A stretch of 64,000 bases of DNA, taken from NCBI GenBank assembly GCA_015067615.1, contig SVMD01000001.1, positions 62,787 to 126,786 on the forward strand. The letters are read 5' to 3'. Shown here piece after piece: positions 48,889 to 57,153 of this stretch (its first letter is position 1; each line of letters starts with the position of its first letter). The notes below the pieces were generated by a model. The model searched no databases. It saw nothing but the letters and a program-made list of their open reading frames with translations, and was not told the origin of the DNA. This stretch comes from Oscillospiraceae bacterium (GTDB taxonomy: Bacteria; Bacillota; Clostridia; Oscillospirales; Oscillospiraceae). Both the position numbers and the translations under genes were made by a program.

Positions 48889-51168
48889 TTATACGGTACG
48901 GGTCCATTCGGTGATCAGAAGGCCGGGAACCAGCCAGACCAGCTGATACAGCAGGATATTGAAGGGGCTGAGCAGCTGAACATCGCCCAGGTATGCCAGG
49001 GCTGCCATGACCAGCAGACCGACCACACCGGCAAAGATGTGCAGCACCATGCCCACACGGCTGGCGGTGCGCAGGGACTTGGCACCGGACACGGCATAGG
49101 CGGCGGAGGCCAGATGCTGCTGGGTGCTGAGGGCACCGGCAATCAGCTCCGGATCCGGCTGGGAGGCGGCCAGTTCACGGCGCAGCTCCCGGTCGGGGAA
49201 ATCATAACGTTTTGTCCGAATGCCGAATTTGTCCCGCAGAAGCTGGGCGTTGATCGTAAAGTTCTCAGCCAGAACCATGGGACGGATCTTGCGGCAGCTG
49301 CCCAGGGTGACCAGACCGCCGGCGGAGGACCGGGTGCGGTTGTAGTTCAGGGCGAACACAGCGGCCAGCTGACCGCCCATGGCGAAGTAAACGGCCTGTT
49401 CCACCAGGGCGTTTTCGGGGATCTGGATGCCCTGCTCCTCCATGCATTCCTGCAGGCCCAGCAGGCAGCTGCGGCCCCGGACCAGGGCGCTGATGCCGTT
49501 GGGAAGGATCTGAACCTCATCGGCCGGGTACACAAGGCCGTTGCGGCTCTTCAGCAGCTGGGTAAAAACGCTCTCCAAACTGCCGCCGTTGGCCCGCATC
49601 AGAGCGGTTGCCGCGGCGATGGCGGAATCCGGGTCGATATCGCCCACGAACTTCACGCCGTTGAGCTTGACGGAGCCTAAGGGGAAGATGTCCCGGTCGG
49701 TAAGGGGGAAGGATGCCTTACCACAGAGGGTCTTGACACCCTGCCAGCCGCAGATAACGGTGCCCACCATGTGCAGCCGGCGCTCTAAAATGGCGGCGGG
49801 GCGGGACTGGGAGATGAAGGCTCCTGCGGGAACAGCCACCAGCATACTGGTGGAGAAAACCTGCACGGCCAGAGAAAGGCCATGGCGCATGCCTGCCAGC
49901 ACGGCAATGCCGGCGCAGGCCAGAACGCTCAGCAGAGCGTAGATGTTCAAAACTTTTTCCGGGGAAGTGGGGACATTGTAGTTGTCCATGAAGTCCTCCA
50001 CCCGGCCTTCGGTGCGGACAATGCCAGACTCCTCGCCGAAAAAGTTCTTTACCTTTACCAGCGCGTCCAGCCGGTTGGCCTTACGCAGGGTATCCATCTG
50101 GCCCATTTCCGTGCTGCGGCGCAGGCTTCGGTTCCACAGGGCGAAGGCCATCTCCAGAGAGAAGGCGGCACAGCAGGGAACCCGCAGCTCCCGCAGACAG
50201 AACACCGCATCAGCAGCGCAGGCAGCCAGGGTCAGGAACAGCATGGTATTCAGGGAGAACTTGCCGGTGAACAGATCGAGAATGCCCTCCATCAGCAGGT
50301 AGCAGCCCAGCAAGGCAGAAACCATCATAGCCAGAATCTGACTGAAGACCATCAGACGCAGGCGGTTTTCCATGACAGCACCCATGGCATACAGGGCGGT
50401 GCCGCCGGTACACAGCAGCACGATCAGAAGATTCAGGAAAACTGCAATCTGGACCCGGCCAACGCCGATTTCGGACAGATCGTAATAGCGCTTTTCGGGT
50501 CCTGCCACCAGCTTGCGCTTCAGCTCGCTTAAGCGGGAGCGGAAGGGAATGGCCTGGGGTGCGGGGATCTGGTCCTGGGTGAAAACTTCCTCCCGGGCAG
50601 AAGTATCCGCTTCCCCGGAAGCTTCTTCCTCCACAGGGACTTCCTCTTCTTCGGCGGGAGCCTCTTCAGCAGGGGCGTCCTCACCTTCGGAGGGTTCTTC
50701 TTCAGTGGAAGCTTCCTCTTCCACGGCGGAGGTGTCTTCCTCTTCGGGGGACTCTTCCGGCTCTGCCAGCAGATCCTCAATGGTTACGGGAGTGAAGACC
50801 TGCGTTTTATCCGGATGACCGGCAGGAATTTTCTCGTCTTCGTCAGAGACTTTTTCAGTGATGATTTCCTCTTCTGCCGGGGCTTCCTCAACGGAGGGGA
50901 CCATCTCCTGCCCGGAGACGGATTCTCCGGCAGAAATATCGTTCACCGCAGGGACTTCTTCTGTACCGGGTACCTCCGCGTCGGGCGTTGTATGCACAGC
51001 GGGTGATGCGTCTTCCAAGGTCACAGGGGTAAAGATCTGGGTGCTTTCCAGGCTTAAGCCGGATTCCCCAGTGACCTCCGAATCCTGATCGCCGGTGCCG
51101 AATTCCTTCATAATATCTTCCAGAGTAAATTCGGGAAGAGACTCCGGAGTTTTATCTTTGTTTGCCAT
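48889..51168 (-). CDS. Degenerate P-type-ATPase-like membrane protein with long acidic N-terminus
   Basis: This 759-residue protein has an acidic low-complexity N-terminal third (1-~205) with short repeats: STQIFTPVTLEDASPA, then KTQVFTPVTIEDLLAEP, and a related FTLEDIMKEFG at the start. It is followed by about six helices (~230-460), a cytosolic region (~470-690) and two C-terminal helices, the plan of a heavy-metal P-type ATPase. Where the phosphorylation motif DKTGT should be, the sequence is FPLTDRDIFPLGSVKLNGVKF, so the family aspartate context is lost. The hinge GDGxND-type motif is also not seen. It is therefore probably not a pump. Follows rlmB by 18 bases. Function unknown. Confidence 0.72.
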   Translation of the reverse strand: MANKDKTPESLPEFTLEDIMKEFGTGDQDSEVTGESGLSLESTQIFTPVTLEDASPAVHTTPDAEVPGTEEVPAVNDISAGESVSGQEMVPSVEEAPAEEEIITEKVSDEDEKIPAGHPDKTQVFTPVTIEDLLAEPEESPEEEDTSAVEEEASTEEEPSEGEDAPAEEAPAEEEEVPVEEEASGEADTSAREEVFTQDQIPAPQAIPFRSRLSELKRKLVAGPEKRYYDLSEIGVGRVQIAVFLNLLIVLLCTGGTALYAMGAVMENRLRLMVFSQILAMMVSALLGCYLLMEGILDLFTGKFSLNTMLFLTLAACAADAVFCLRELRVPCCAAFSLEMAFALWNRSLRRSTEMGQMDTLRKANRLDALVKVKNFFGEESGIVRTEGRVEDFMDNYNVPTSPEKVLNIYALLSVLACAGIAVLAGMRHGLSLAVQVFSTSMLVAVPAGAFISQSRPAAILERRLHMVGTVICGWQGVKTLCGKASFPLTDRDIFPLGSVKLNGVKFVGDIDPDSAIAAATALMRANGGSLESVFTQLLKSRNGLVYPADEVQILPNGISALVRGRSCLLGLQECMEEQGIQIPENALVEQAVYFAMGGQLAAVFALNYNRTRSSAGGLVTLGSCRKIRPMVLAENFTINAQLLRDKFGIRTKRYDFPDRELRRELAASQPDPELIAGALSTQQHLASAAYAVSGAKSLRTASRVGMVLHIFAGVVGLLVMAALAYLGDVQLLSPFNILLYQLVWLVPGLLITEWTRTV

Positions 51169-51186
51169 AAGGATGCCTCCTAAGGG

Positions 51187-52002
51187 TTATCCGAGCCGCT
51201 GGCGCACTGCCTCATACAGCAGGATGGACGCGGCGGCGGATGCGTTCAGAGAAGAGATCTTGCCCTTCATGGGAATGTGGACCATCACATCGCAGTTTTT
51301 CCGGACCAGCTGGCTCATGCCCACACCTTCATTGCCGATGACAATGGCGGCGGGACCGGTCAGGTCGGCCTTGTACATGGGGATGGAGCCCTCGGCAGCG
51401 GTGCCGAAGACCCAGACACCCTTTTCCTTCAGTTCCGCGATGGCGTTGTTGATGTTGGTGACCCGGGCCACCTTCATATATTCCATGGCACCGGCGGAGG
51501 CCTTGGCCACGGTGGCGGTCAGACCCACGCTGCGGCGTTTGGGGATGATGACGCCGTGGGCGCCGGCGCACTCGGCGCTTCTCATGATGGCACCCAAGTT
51601 ATGAGGATCGCTCAGCTCGTCGCAGATGACGATCAGGGGAGTTTCGCCCCGGGAGGCGGCCTCCTCCAGAATGTCATCGATGGTGAAATATTCGTGGGCG
51701 GCGGCCAGGGCGATGACACCCTGGTGGGAATGGGTAAAGGACATCTGGTCCAGCTTCCGGCGGTCAACGGGGACGATGACGGCACCGGCCTCCTTGGCCT
51801 GGGCGGCCAGTCGCTGCAGGCCCTTGTCCGTGTCGCCGTCGGCGATGAAGACCTTGTCGATGGTGCGGCCGGAGCGCAGGGCTTCGGTCAGGGCGTTGCG
51901 GCCCTCCAGCTGGCCCTCCACCTCCTCCACAGGGGCGGCAGGGGCTTTCCGTTCGGGACGGCCGGGGCGGTTGGGACGCTCAAAGCGGCGTTTTTCGTTC
52001 AT
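51187..52002 (-). CDS. rlmB: 23S rRNA (guanosine-2'-O)-methyltransferase RlmB
   Basis: This 271-residue SPOUT methyltransferase modifies a guanosine in the peptidyl-transferase region of 23S rRNA. A short basic N-terminal extension (MNEKRRFERPNRPGRPERK) precedes the RNA-binding substrate domain (EGRNALTEALRSGRTIDKVFIAD) and the knot domain with DELSDPHNLGAIMRSAECAGAHGVIIP (~122-148), AIVIGNEGVGMS and IPMKGKISSLNASAAASILLYE. ATG 52002 follows GGAGTGAACTGATC. First gene of an operon with the P-type-ATPase-like gene. TrmH-type tRNA methylation is a less likely alternative. Confidence 0.94.
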   Translation of the reverse strand: MNEKRRFERPNRPGRPERKAPAAPVEEVEGQLEGRNALTEALRSGRTIDKVFIADGDTDKGLQRLAAQAKEAGAVIVPVDRRKLDQMSFTHSHQGVIALAAAHEYFTIDDILEEAASRGETPLIVICDELSDPHNLGAIMRSAECAGAHGVIIPKRRSVGLTATVAKASAGAMEYMKVARVTNINNAIAELKEKGVWVFGTAAEGSIPMYKADLTGPAAIVIGNEGVGMSQLVRKNCDVMVHIPMKGKISSLNASAAASILLYEAVRQRLG

Positions 52003-52079
52003 GATCAGTTCACTCCATAGATTCGGCCCAGCCGAAAAGCCGGCTGGGGATAATTTGTCGCATACCAATAGATAATAGC

Positions 52080-52108
52080 ATTATAGCAGGTTTTCTTCGG
52101 TTTCACAA
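52080..52108 (-). promoter_or_regulatory. Promoter of rlmB
   Basis: Minus strand TTGTGA (52103-52108), 17 bp with TGC before TATAAT (52080-52085). The leader contains a small hairpin, CCCAGCC/GGCTGGG, at 52028-52049. Confidence 0.65.
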
Positions 52109-52182
52109 CTTAAATTTTTCCGTTCCCCGGTGGAAAAAGTGGAAATTCACAGAAAGTTTACCGCAAAGATGTGAAACATTCA

Positions 52183-52211
52183 TTGCGGGCAGTGGGAAAA
52201 TGTGCTATGAT
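52183..52211 (+). promoter_or_regulatory. Promoter of ftsH
   Basis: TTGCGG (52183-52188), 17 bp with TGC before TATGAT (52206-52211). It is divergent from the rlmB promoter. Confidence 0.65.
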
Positions 52212-52249
52212 GGGGCAAAGTCAGCATAAAAAAGGAGGCAACGAGGATT

Positions 52250-54157
52250 ATGGAGCCTAATTCCAAGAACCCCAATGACAAGAATAACTCCGGCCAGCCT
52301 CAGAAGCCGAAGGGAAATATCTGGGGGGCGCTGCTGGTGACCCTGGCGCTGGTCCTGGTGGTCAGCACCATTTATAATAATGTAAAGCAGAGCCAGTACA
52401 CCCAGACCACCTTCTCCGACTTCATGACGGCCTACGAGCAGGACAACCTGGCAGAGGTGGAGTTCCACACGGACCGGGTGATCTACATGACCAGGGAGGA
52501 AGCTGCCAAGGATGCCCGGGAGCAGAAGGCCTGCTTCACCGGTCTGCCCTTCGGCGATATCCTGGCCCTGGCCCGGGAGATGGAGGCAGACGGTATTACC
52601 GTCAACGAAGTGATCGTGGAGGATAACTCCGGTATCATGATGATCCTGAGCTACGCCGTGATGATCGGCACCACCTTCCTGCTGATGAATATGCTCAGCA
52701 GACGGATGGCCAGCGGCGACGGCATGATGGGCGGCATGGGCAAATCCAAGGCCAAGGTCTATATGGAAAAGCAGACCGGCGTCACCTTCCGGGATGTGGC
52801 CGGTCAGGACGAGGCCAAGGAGAGCCTGCAGGAGATCATCGACTTCCTGCATAACCCCGCAAAATATACGGAAATCGGCGCGAAGCTGCCCAAGGGCGCT
52901 TTGCTGGTGGGCCCTCCCGGTACCGGTAAGACCCTGATCGCCAAGGCTGTGGCAGGTGAGGCGGGCGTGCCCTTCTTCTCTCTGTCCGGTTCCGATTTTG
53001 ATGACATGTTTGTGGGCGTGGGCTCCAACCGTGTCCGGGACCTGTTCCAGCAGGCAGCCAAGGTGGCACCCTGCATCATTTTCATCGACGAGATCGACGC
53101 CGTGGGCCACAAGCGCAACGAGCGTCTGGGCTACAACGACCAGACACTGAACTCCCTCCTGGGCGAGATCGACGGCTTCGATTCCAACAAGGGCATCGTG
53201 GTCCTGGCGGCCACCAACCGTCCCGAGATCCTGGACAAGGCCCTGCTGCGGCCCGGCCGGTTTGACCGCCGGATCATCGTGGACCGTCCCAACTACCAGG
53301 GCCGTCTGGACACCCTGAAGGTCCATACCCGGAAGATCAAGCTGTCCGAGGATGTGGATCTGAAGAAGCTGGCCCAGGCCACCGCCGGCTGCGTGGGCGC
53401 GGACCTGGCCAACCTGGTCAACGAGGCTGCCCTCCGGGCCGTCCGGAAGGGACGGAAGCTGGTGAATATGGACGATCTGCTGGTTTCCTTCGAGACCGTC
53501 ATCGCCGGTACCGAGAAGAAGAATACCGTCCTGACCGATACGGAAAAGCGGCTGGTTGCCTACCATGAGGTGGGTCATGCTCTGGTCTCTGCCATGGAGA
53601 AGGAGGATACCCCCGTAACCAAGATCACCATCGTGCCCCATACCACCGGCGCACTGGGCTACACCCTGTACACCCCTGAGGAGGAGAAGTTCCTGGCCAC
53701 CAAGGACGAGCTGCTGGTGAAGCTGCGCAGCCTGCTGGGCGGCCGGGCAGCGGAAGAGATCGTTTTCAGCACCATGACCAACGGCGCCTCCAACGATATC
53801 CAGCAGGCGACTTCCCTGGCACGGAACATGGTGGCTCTGTACGGCATGAGCGAGGAGCTGGGCCTGATGGCCGCTGCCGCGGTCCATAACCAGTATCTGG
53901 AGGGTCAGAGCTATCTGGACTGCTCCCAGGAGACCTATGCCAAGATCGACGCCACGGTGATGAAGATCCTGAATGAAAGCTACGCTGACGCCAAGCGGAT
54001 CCTGACGGAGAACCGGGCACTGCTGGACGAGATCGCCGAGTACCTGCTGCTGAAGGAGACCATCACCGGTGAGGAGCTGATGGCATTCGTCCATGCGGAC
54101 AAGGCAAAGGCGCTGGAAGAAGCACAGGAACCCACTGAGGAAACCATCGAAGAATAA
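52250..54157 (+). CDS. ftsH: ATP-dependent zinc metalloprotease FtsH
   Basis: This 635-residue membrane-bound AAA+ protease degrades misassembled or short-lived membrane and cytosolic proteins. Helices at ~24-41 and ~125-145 flank a small extracellular domain. Walker A is GPPGTGKT (221-228), then [14 protein letters not shown] (Walker B), the second region of homology [17 protein letters not shown], and the zinc site HEVGH (439-443) with a third acidic ligand further on. Start ATG 52250 follows AAAGGAGGCAACGAGG at a usual distance. Variation: the pore region reads [12 protein letters not shown], with Phe-Asp-Asp where FVEMFVGVG is common; no loss of activity is implied. Monocistronic. Confidence 0.97.
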   Translation: MEPNSKNPNDKNNSGQPQKPKGNIWGALLVTLALVLVVSTIYNNVKQSQYTQTTFSDFMTAYEQDNLAEVEFHTDRVIYMTREEAAKDAREQKACFTGLPFGDILALAREMEADGITVNEVIVEDNSGIMMILSYAVMIGTTFLLMNMLSRRMASGDGMMGGMGKSKAKVYMEKQTGVTFRDVAGQDEAKESLQEIIDFLHNPAKYTEIGAKLPKGALLVGPPGTGKTLIAKAVAGEAGVPFFSLSGSDFDDMFVGVGSNRVRDLFQQAAKVAPCIIFIDEIDAVGHKRNERLGYNDQTLNSLLGEIDGFDSNKGIVVLAATNRPEILDKALLRPGRFDRRIIVDRPNYQGRLDTLKVHTRKIKLSEDVDLKKLAQATAGCVGADLANLVNEAALRAVRKGRKLVNMDDLLVSFETVIAGTEKKNTVLTDTEKRLVAYHEVGHALVSAMEKEDTPVTKITIVPHTTGALGYTLYTPEEEKFLATKDELLVKLRSLLGGRAAEEIVFSTMTNGASNDIQQATSLARNMVALYGMSEELGLMAAAAVHNQYLEGQSYLDCSQETYAKIDATVMKILNESYADAKRILTENRALLDEIAEYLLLKETITGEELMAFVHADKAKALEEAQEPTEETIEE

Positions 54158-54162
54158 CGCAA

Positions 54163-54196
54163 AGGGGCGCGCCAACAGGCGCGCCCCTAAGTTTTT
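54163..54196 (+). terminator. Terminator of ftsH
   Basis: AGGGGCGCGCC-AACA-GGCGCGCCCCT followed by AAGTTTTT. Confidence 0.92.
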
Positions 54197-54207
54197 GGAA
54201 CGAAGAG

Positions 54208-54388
54208 TAAATTATCGTTTACAAGAGCTTCCCCCCGGGGGGAAGCTGGCACCGCGTAAGCGGTGACTGATGAGGGGACTACCCTACGATGATTGGAAAT
54301 GCAACGGTTTTCCTGCTGCTGTCCCCTCATCCGCCCCTTCGGGGCACCTTCCCCCCAGGGGGAAGGTATTACGCTAAACGATAATTTA
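54208..54388. repeat. TIR-bounded intergenic element, copy R8 (core type B)
   Basis: Perfect ends TAAATTATCGTTTA (54208-54221) and TAAACGATAATTTA (54375-54388). The core matches R3: CAAGAGCTTCCCCCCGGGG, GGTGACTGATGAGGGGACTA, CCCCTCATCCGCCCC and GGCACCTTCCCCCCAGGGGG. Confidence 0.92.
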
Positions 54389-54511
54389 TCATCGCATTAT
54401 CTTGGAATTTAGGAAATTCTCCCGGCACACAGGAGAAACCATTCCCCATGAGATGGACACCGGACGGAGACGCGGATCATCGATTCTGTGCAAATTGTTG
54501 AACAGTGATGC

Positions 54512-54546
54512 AAAAACGGATGTGTCCACCGGGCGCATCCGTTTTT
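54512..54546. terminator. Orphan terminator-like hairpin upstream of the EF-G-like gene
   Basis: AAAAACGGATG and CATCCGTTTTT form an 11-bp stem with a 13-base loop, T-run in both directions. No gene I can support ends here: ftsH is already terminated at 54196. It may end an unannotated short transcript from 54389-54511, which also contains a TTCTCC/GGAGAA stem. Confidence 0.6.
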
Positions 54547-54666
54547 CTTTGGCCGGAGGATTGTGCAGGGTGATGAAATGAACCCTGGAAAATTGTGCGT
54601 CTTGCACAGAAATACAATCGTCCACCGCACACTTTACACAATTTTGCATTCTGACGAAAATAAGCG

Positions 54667-54695
54667 TTGAAATTATTCCTGCATTCATGTATAAT
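54667..54695 (+). promoter_or_regulatory. Promoter of the EF-G-like gene
   Basis: TTGAAA (54667-54672), 17 bp, TATAAT (54690-54695), then a ~70 nt leader. Confidence 0.75.
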
Positions 54696-54770
54696 GTCCG
54701 TATTGCGGTGTAAAGACACCCGAAGTGCAACAAGAGAGGGCTAACGCCTCTTGAAAGGAGTTATTCAACC

Positions 54771-56834
54771 ATGTATTCTGTTAACGCGATCCGTAACGTT
54801 TGTCTGCTGGGCCACAGCGGCAGCGGCAAGTCCGCTCTGGCTGAGAGCCTGCTTTACATCACCGGCGCCATCGACCGTATGGGCAAGAACGCCGACGGCA
54901 ACACCGTCTGCGACCATGATCCCGAGGAGATCCGCCGTAATATTTCCATCTCCACCGCTCTGGTTCCCCTGGAGTACAAGAACACCAAAATCAATGTGCT
55001 GGACACCCCCGGTGCCTTCGATTTCTCCGGCGCCGTGATGGAAGCTCTCCGGGCCGCTGACGCAGCCATTCTGGTTCTGTCCGCCAAGGACGGCATCACC
55101 GTCGGCTTCGAGAAGGCATGGAACTACTGCGAAGAGCGCAACATGCCCCGCATGATCTTCATCTCCAAGGTGGATGAGGACAACTCCGACTACAATGCCA
55201 CCTTCGAGGCTCTGCGCGAGAAGTACGGCAACAAGATCGCTCCCGTTATCGTTCCCATCTGGGACGCTTCCAAGAAGGTCACCGGCGTTATCGACGTGCT
55301 GAACAAGCGCGCCTGGGAGTCCAAGGGCCTGAAGCGCGCCGAGATCGACGTGCCCGCCGACAAGGAAGGCGTTGTCGAGGAGTTCCACGACGCTCTGAAG
55401 GAAGCTGTCGCCGAGACCGACGAGGAGCTGATGGACCGCTTCTTCGAGGGTGACGACTTCACCTACGCCGAGATGATCAAGGGCCTGTACACCGGCGTTC
55501 GCGAGCTGAGCCTGTTCCCCGTGCTGTGCGGCTCCGCCATCACCACTCTGGGCACCACCCTGCTGATGGACTACATGATCGACCTGCTGCCCAACCCCGT
55601 CCAGGGCAACTACCACAAGGCCACCACCGCTGAGGGTAAGGTTGAGGAGTTCGTGGTTTCTCCCCAGGCTGCTCCCGCTGCCTTCGTCTTCAAGACCGTT
55701 TCCGATCAGTTCGGCAAGTACTCCTACGTGAAGGTCCTGTCCGGCGAGATCACCCCCGACACAACTCTGGTCAACGCCCGCACCGGCGAGACCGAGAAGC
55801 TGGGCCGTATGTACGCCATGTGCGGCAAGAAGGCCACTGAGGTCAAGGTCCTGTCCTGCGGCGACATCGGCGCCTTCGGCAAGATGGACAAGGTCAAGAC
55901 CGGCGACACCCTGTGCGATCCCAGAAAGGTCGTCTCCCTGAAGCAGATCCCCTATGCAGAGCCCTGCTACTCCATGGCCATCGCTCCCAAGACCCGTGGC
56001 CAGGAAGAGAAGGTCGGCACCGGCCTGAACCGTCTGAACGAGGAAGATCCCTCCTTCACCCTGGTCAACAACGCCGAGACCCATCAGCTGGTCCTCTCCG
56101 GCGCCGGCGATCAGCAGCTGGACGTTCTGGTTGCCAAGCTGAAGAGCCGCTTTGGTGTTGATGCCGAGCTGTTCCCTGCCAAGATCGCTTACCGTGAAAA
56201 GATCAAGAAGACCGTGGAAGCTCACGGCCGTCATAAGAAGCAGACCGGTGGTTCCGGCCAGTTCGGTGACGTCTGGGTCCGCTTCGAGCCCCAGGAGGAG
56301 CAGGACGATCTGATCTTCGACGTGGAAGTCGTTGGCGGCGCCGTTCCCAAGAACTTCAACCCCGCTGTTGAAAAGGGTATTCAGGAAGCTATCCTGAAGG
56401 GCCCCCTGGCCGGTTACCCCATGGTCGGCCTGAAGGCAGTCCTGTACGATGGCTCCTATCACCCCGTTGACTCCAACGAAATGGCATTTAAGCTGGCTGC
56501 TATCCTGGCTTACAAGGAGGCTATGCCCAAGGCTATGCCCACCCTGCTGGAGCCCGTGGGCGCTCTGGCCGTCACCATTCCCGACAGCTACATGGGCGAT
56601 GTCATTGGCGACCTGAACAAGCGCCGCGGCCGCGTCATGGGCATGAACCCCGACAACAAGGGCAACACCGTTGTGGAGGCTGAGGTTCCCATGGCTGAGA
56701 TGTCTTCCTACGCTATTGACCTGCGCGCCATGACCCAGGCCCGCGGCTCCTTCACTCTGACCTTCGAGCGTTACGAGGAAGTGCCCAAGCAGAACCAGGC
56801 CAAGATCATCGAGGACGCAAAGAACGAGGACTAA
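54771..56834 (+). CDS. Elongation factor G-like translational GTPase
   Basis: This 687-residue protein belongs to the EF-G-like (FusA2/EF-G-II) branch. Its G1 loop is GHSGSGKS rather than the AHIDAGKT of canonical EF-G; G2 lies in the RRNISISTALVP region, G3 is LDTPGAFDFSG and G4 SKVDEDN. Domains II-V follow in order, with KQTGGSGQFGDVWVRFEP at the start of domain IV and a typical C-terminus (RGSFTLTFERYEEVP). The codon usage is strongly biased, implying high expression, even though the G1 sequence suggests a paralogue and not the main translocase. Its role (ribosome recycling or stress) is not established. Start ATG follows TGAAAGGAGTT. Monocistronic. Confidence 0.92.
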   Translation: MYSVNAIRNVCLLGHSGSGKSALAESLLYITGAIDRMGKNADGNTVCDHDPEEIRRNISISTALVPLEYKNTKINVLDTPGAFDFSGAVMEALRAADAAILVLSAKDGITVGFEKAWNYCEERNMPRMIFISKVDEDNSDYNATFEALREKYGNKIAPVIVPIWDASKKVTGVIDVLNKRAWESKGLKRAEIDVPADKEGVVEEFHDALKEAVAETDEELMDRFFEGDDFTYAEMIKGLYTGVRELSLFPVLCGSAITTLGTTLLMDYMIDLLPNPVQGNYHKATTAEGKVEEFVVSPQAAPAAFVFKTVSDQFGKYSYVKVLSGEITPDTTLVNARTGETEKLGRMYAMCGKKATEVKVLSCGDIGAFGKMDKVKTGDTLCDPRKVVSLKQIPYAEPCYSMAIAPKTRGQEEKVGTGLNRLNEEDPSFTLVNNAETHQLVLSGAGDQQLDVLVAKLKSRFGVDAELFPAKIAYREKIKKTVEAHGRHKKQTGGSGQFGDVWVRFEPQEEQDDLIFDVEVVGGAVPKNFNPAVEKGIQEAILKGPLAGYPMVGLKAVLYDGSYHPVDSNEMAFKLAAILAYKEAMPKAMPTLLEPVGALAVTIPDSYMGDVIGDLNKRRGRVMGMNPDNKGNTVVEAEVPMAEMSSYAIDLRAMTQARGSFTLTFERYEEVPKQNQAKIIEDAKNED

Positions 56835-56847
56835 TTCCATAATTCGC

Positions 56848-56879
56848 AGCGGCACGGAGAAATCCGTGCCGCTTTTCTT
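56848..56879 (+). terminator. Terminator of the EF-G-like gene
   Basis: AGCGGCACGGA-GAAA-TCCGTGCCGCT followed by TTTCTT. Confidence 0.9.
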
Positions 56880-56902
56880 GCTATGAAGGGTGGAAGCTGA
56901 GA

Positions 56903-57081
56903 TAAATTATCGTTTATACGCATAACATGACGGTGTGAATGTAGGGGCGCTCAGTGAGCGCCCGGCGGGGGAATGTACGAATTCGCATTGGATTTCGGCG
57001 AATTCGCAATACGTACCGCACGGGCGATCAATGATCGCCCCTACGATATCCCCGGTAGATGGTACTGTAAACGATAATTTA
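56903..57081. repeat. TIR-bounded intergenic element, copy R9 (core type D)
   Basis: Perfect ends TAAATTATCGTTTA (56903-56916) and TAAACGATAATTTA (57068-57081). The core begins GTAGGGGCGCTCAGTGAGCG and ends GGGCGATCAATGATCGCCCC; GAATTCGCATTGGATTTCGG lies between. R10 carries the same core in the opposite orientation. Confidence 0.92.
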
Positions 57082-57092
57082 TACGATTGCCC

Positions 57093-57121
57093 TTGCATTG
57101 GGTGGTCAGGTCGGGTAAAAT
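57093..57121 (+). promoter_or_regulatory. Promoter of the GH2 gene
   Basis: TTGCAT (57093-57098), 17 bp, TAAAAT (57116-57121), starting 12 bases after element R9. Confidence 0.6.
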
Positions 57122-57153
57122 AGTCTTAGAATACAACACAAGGAGGAGTCCCT

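Noticed and set aside
54389-54733. Several overlapping minus-strand frames upstream of the EF-G-like gene
   Set aside because: They cross the promoter and hairpin, have no ribosome binding site and no agreement on frame; an RNA element is more likely than a protein.
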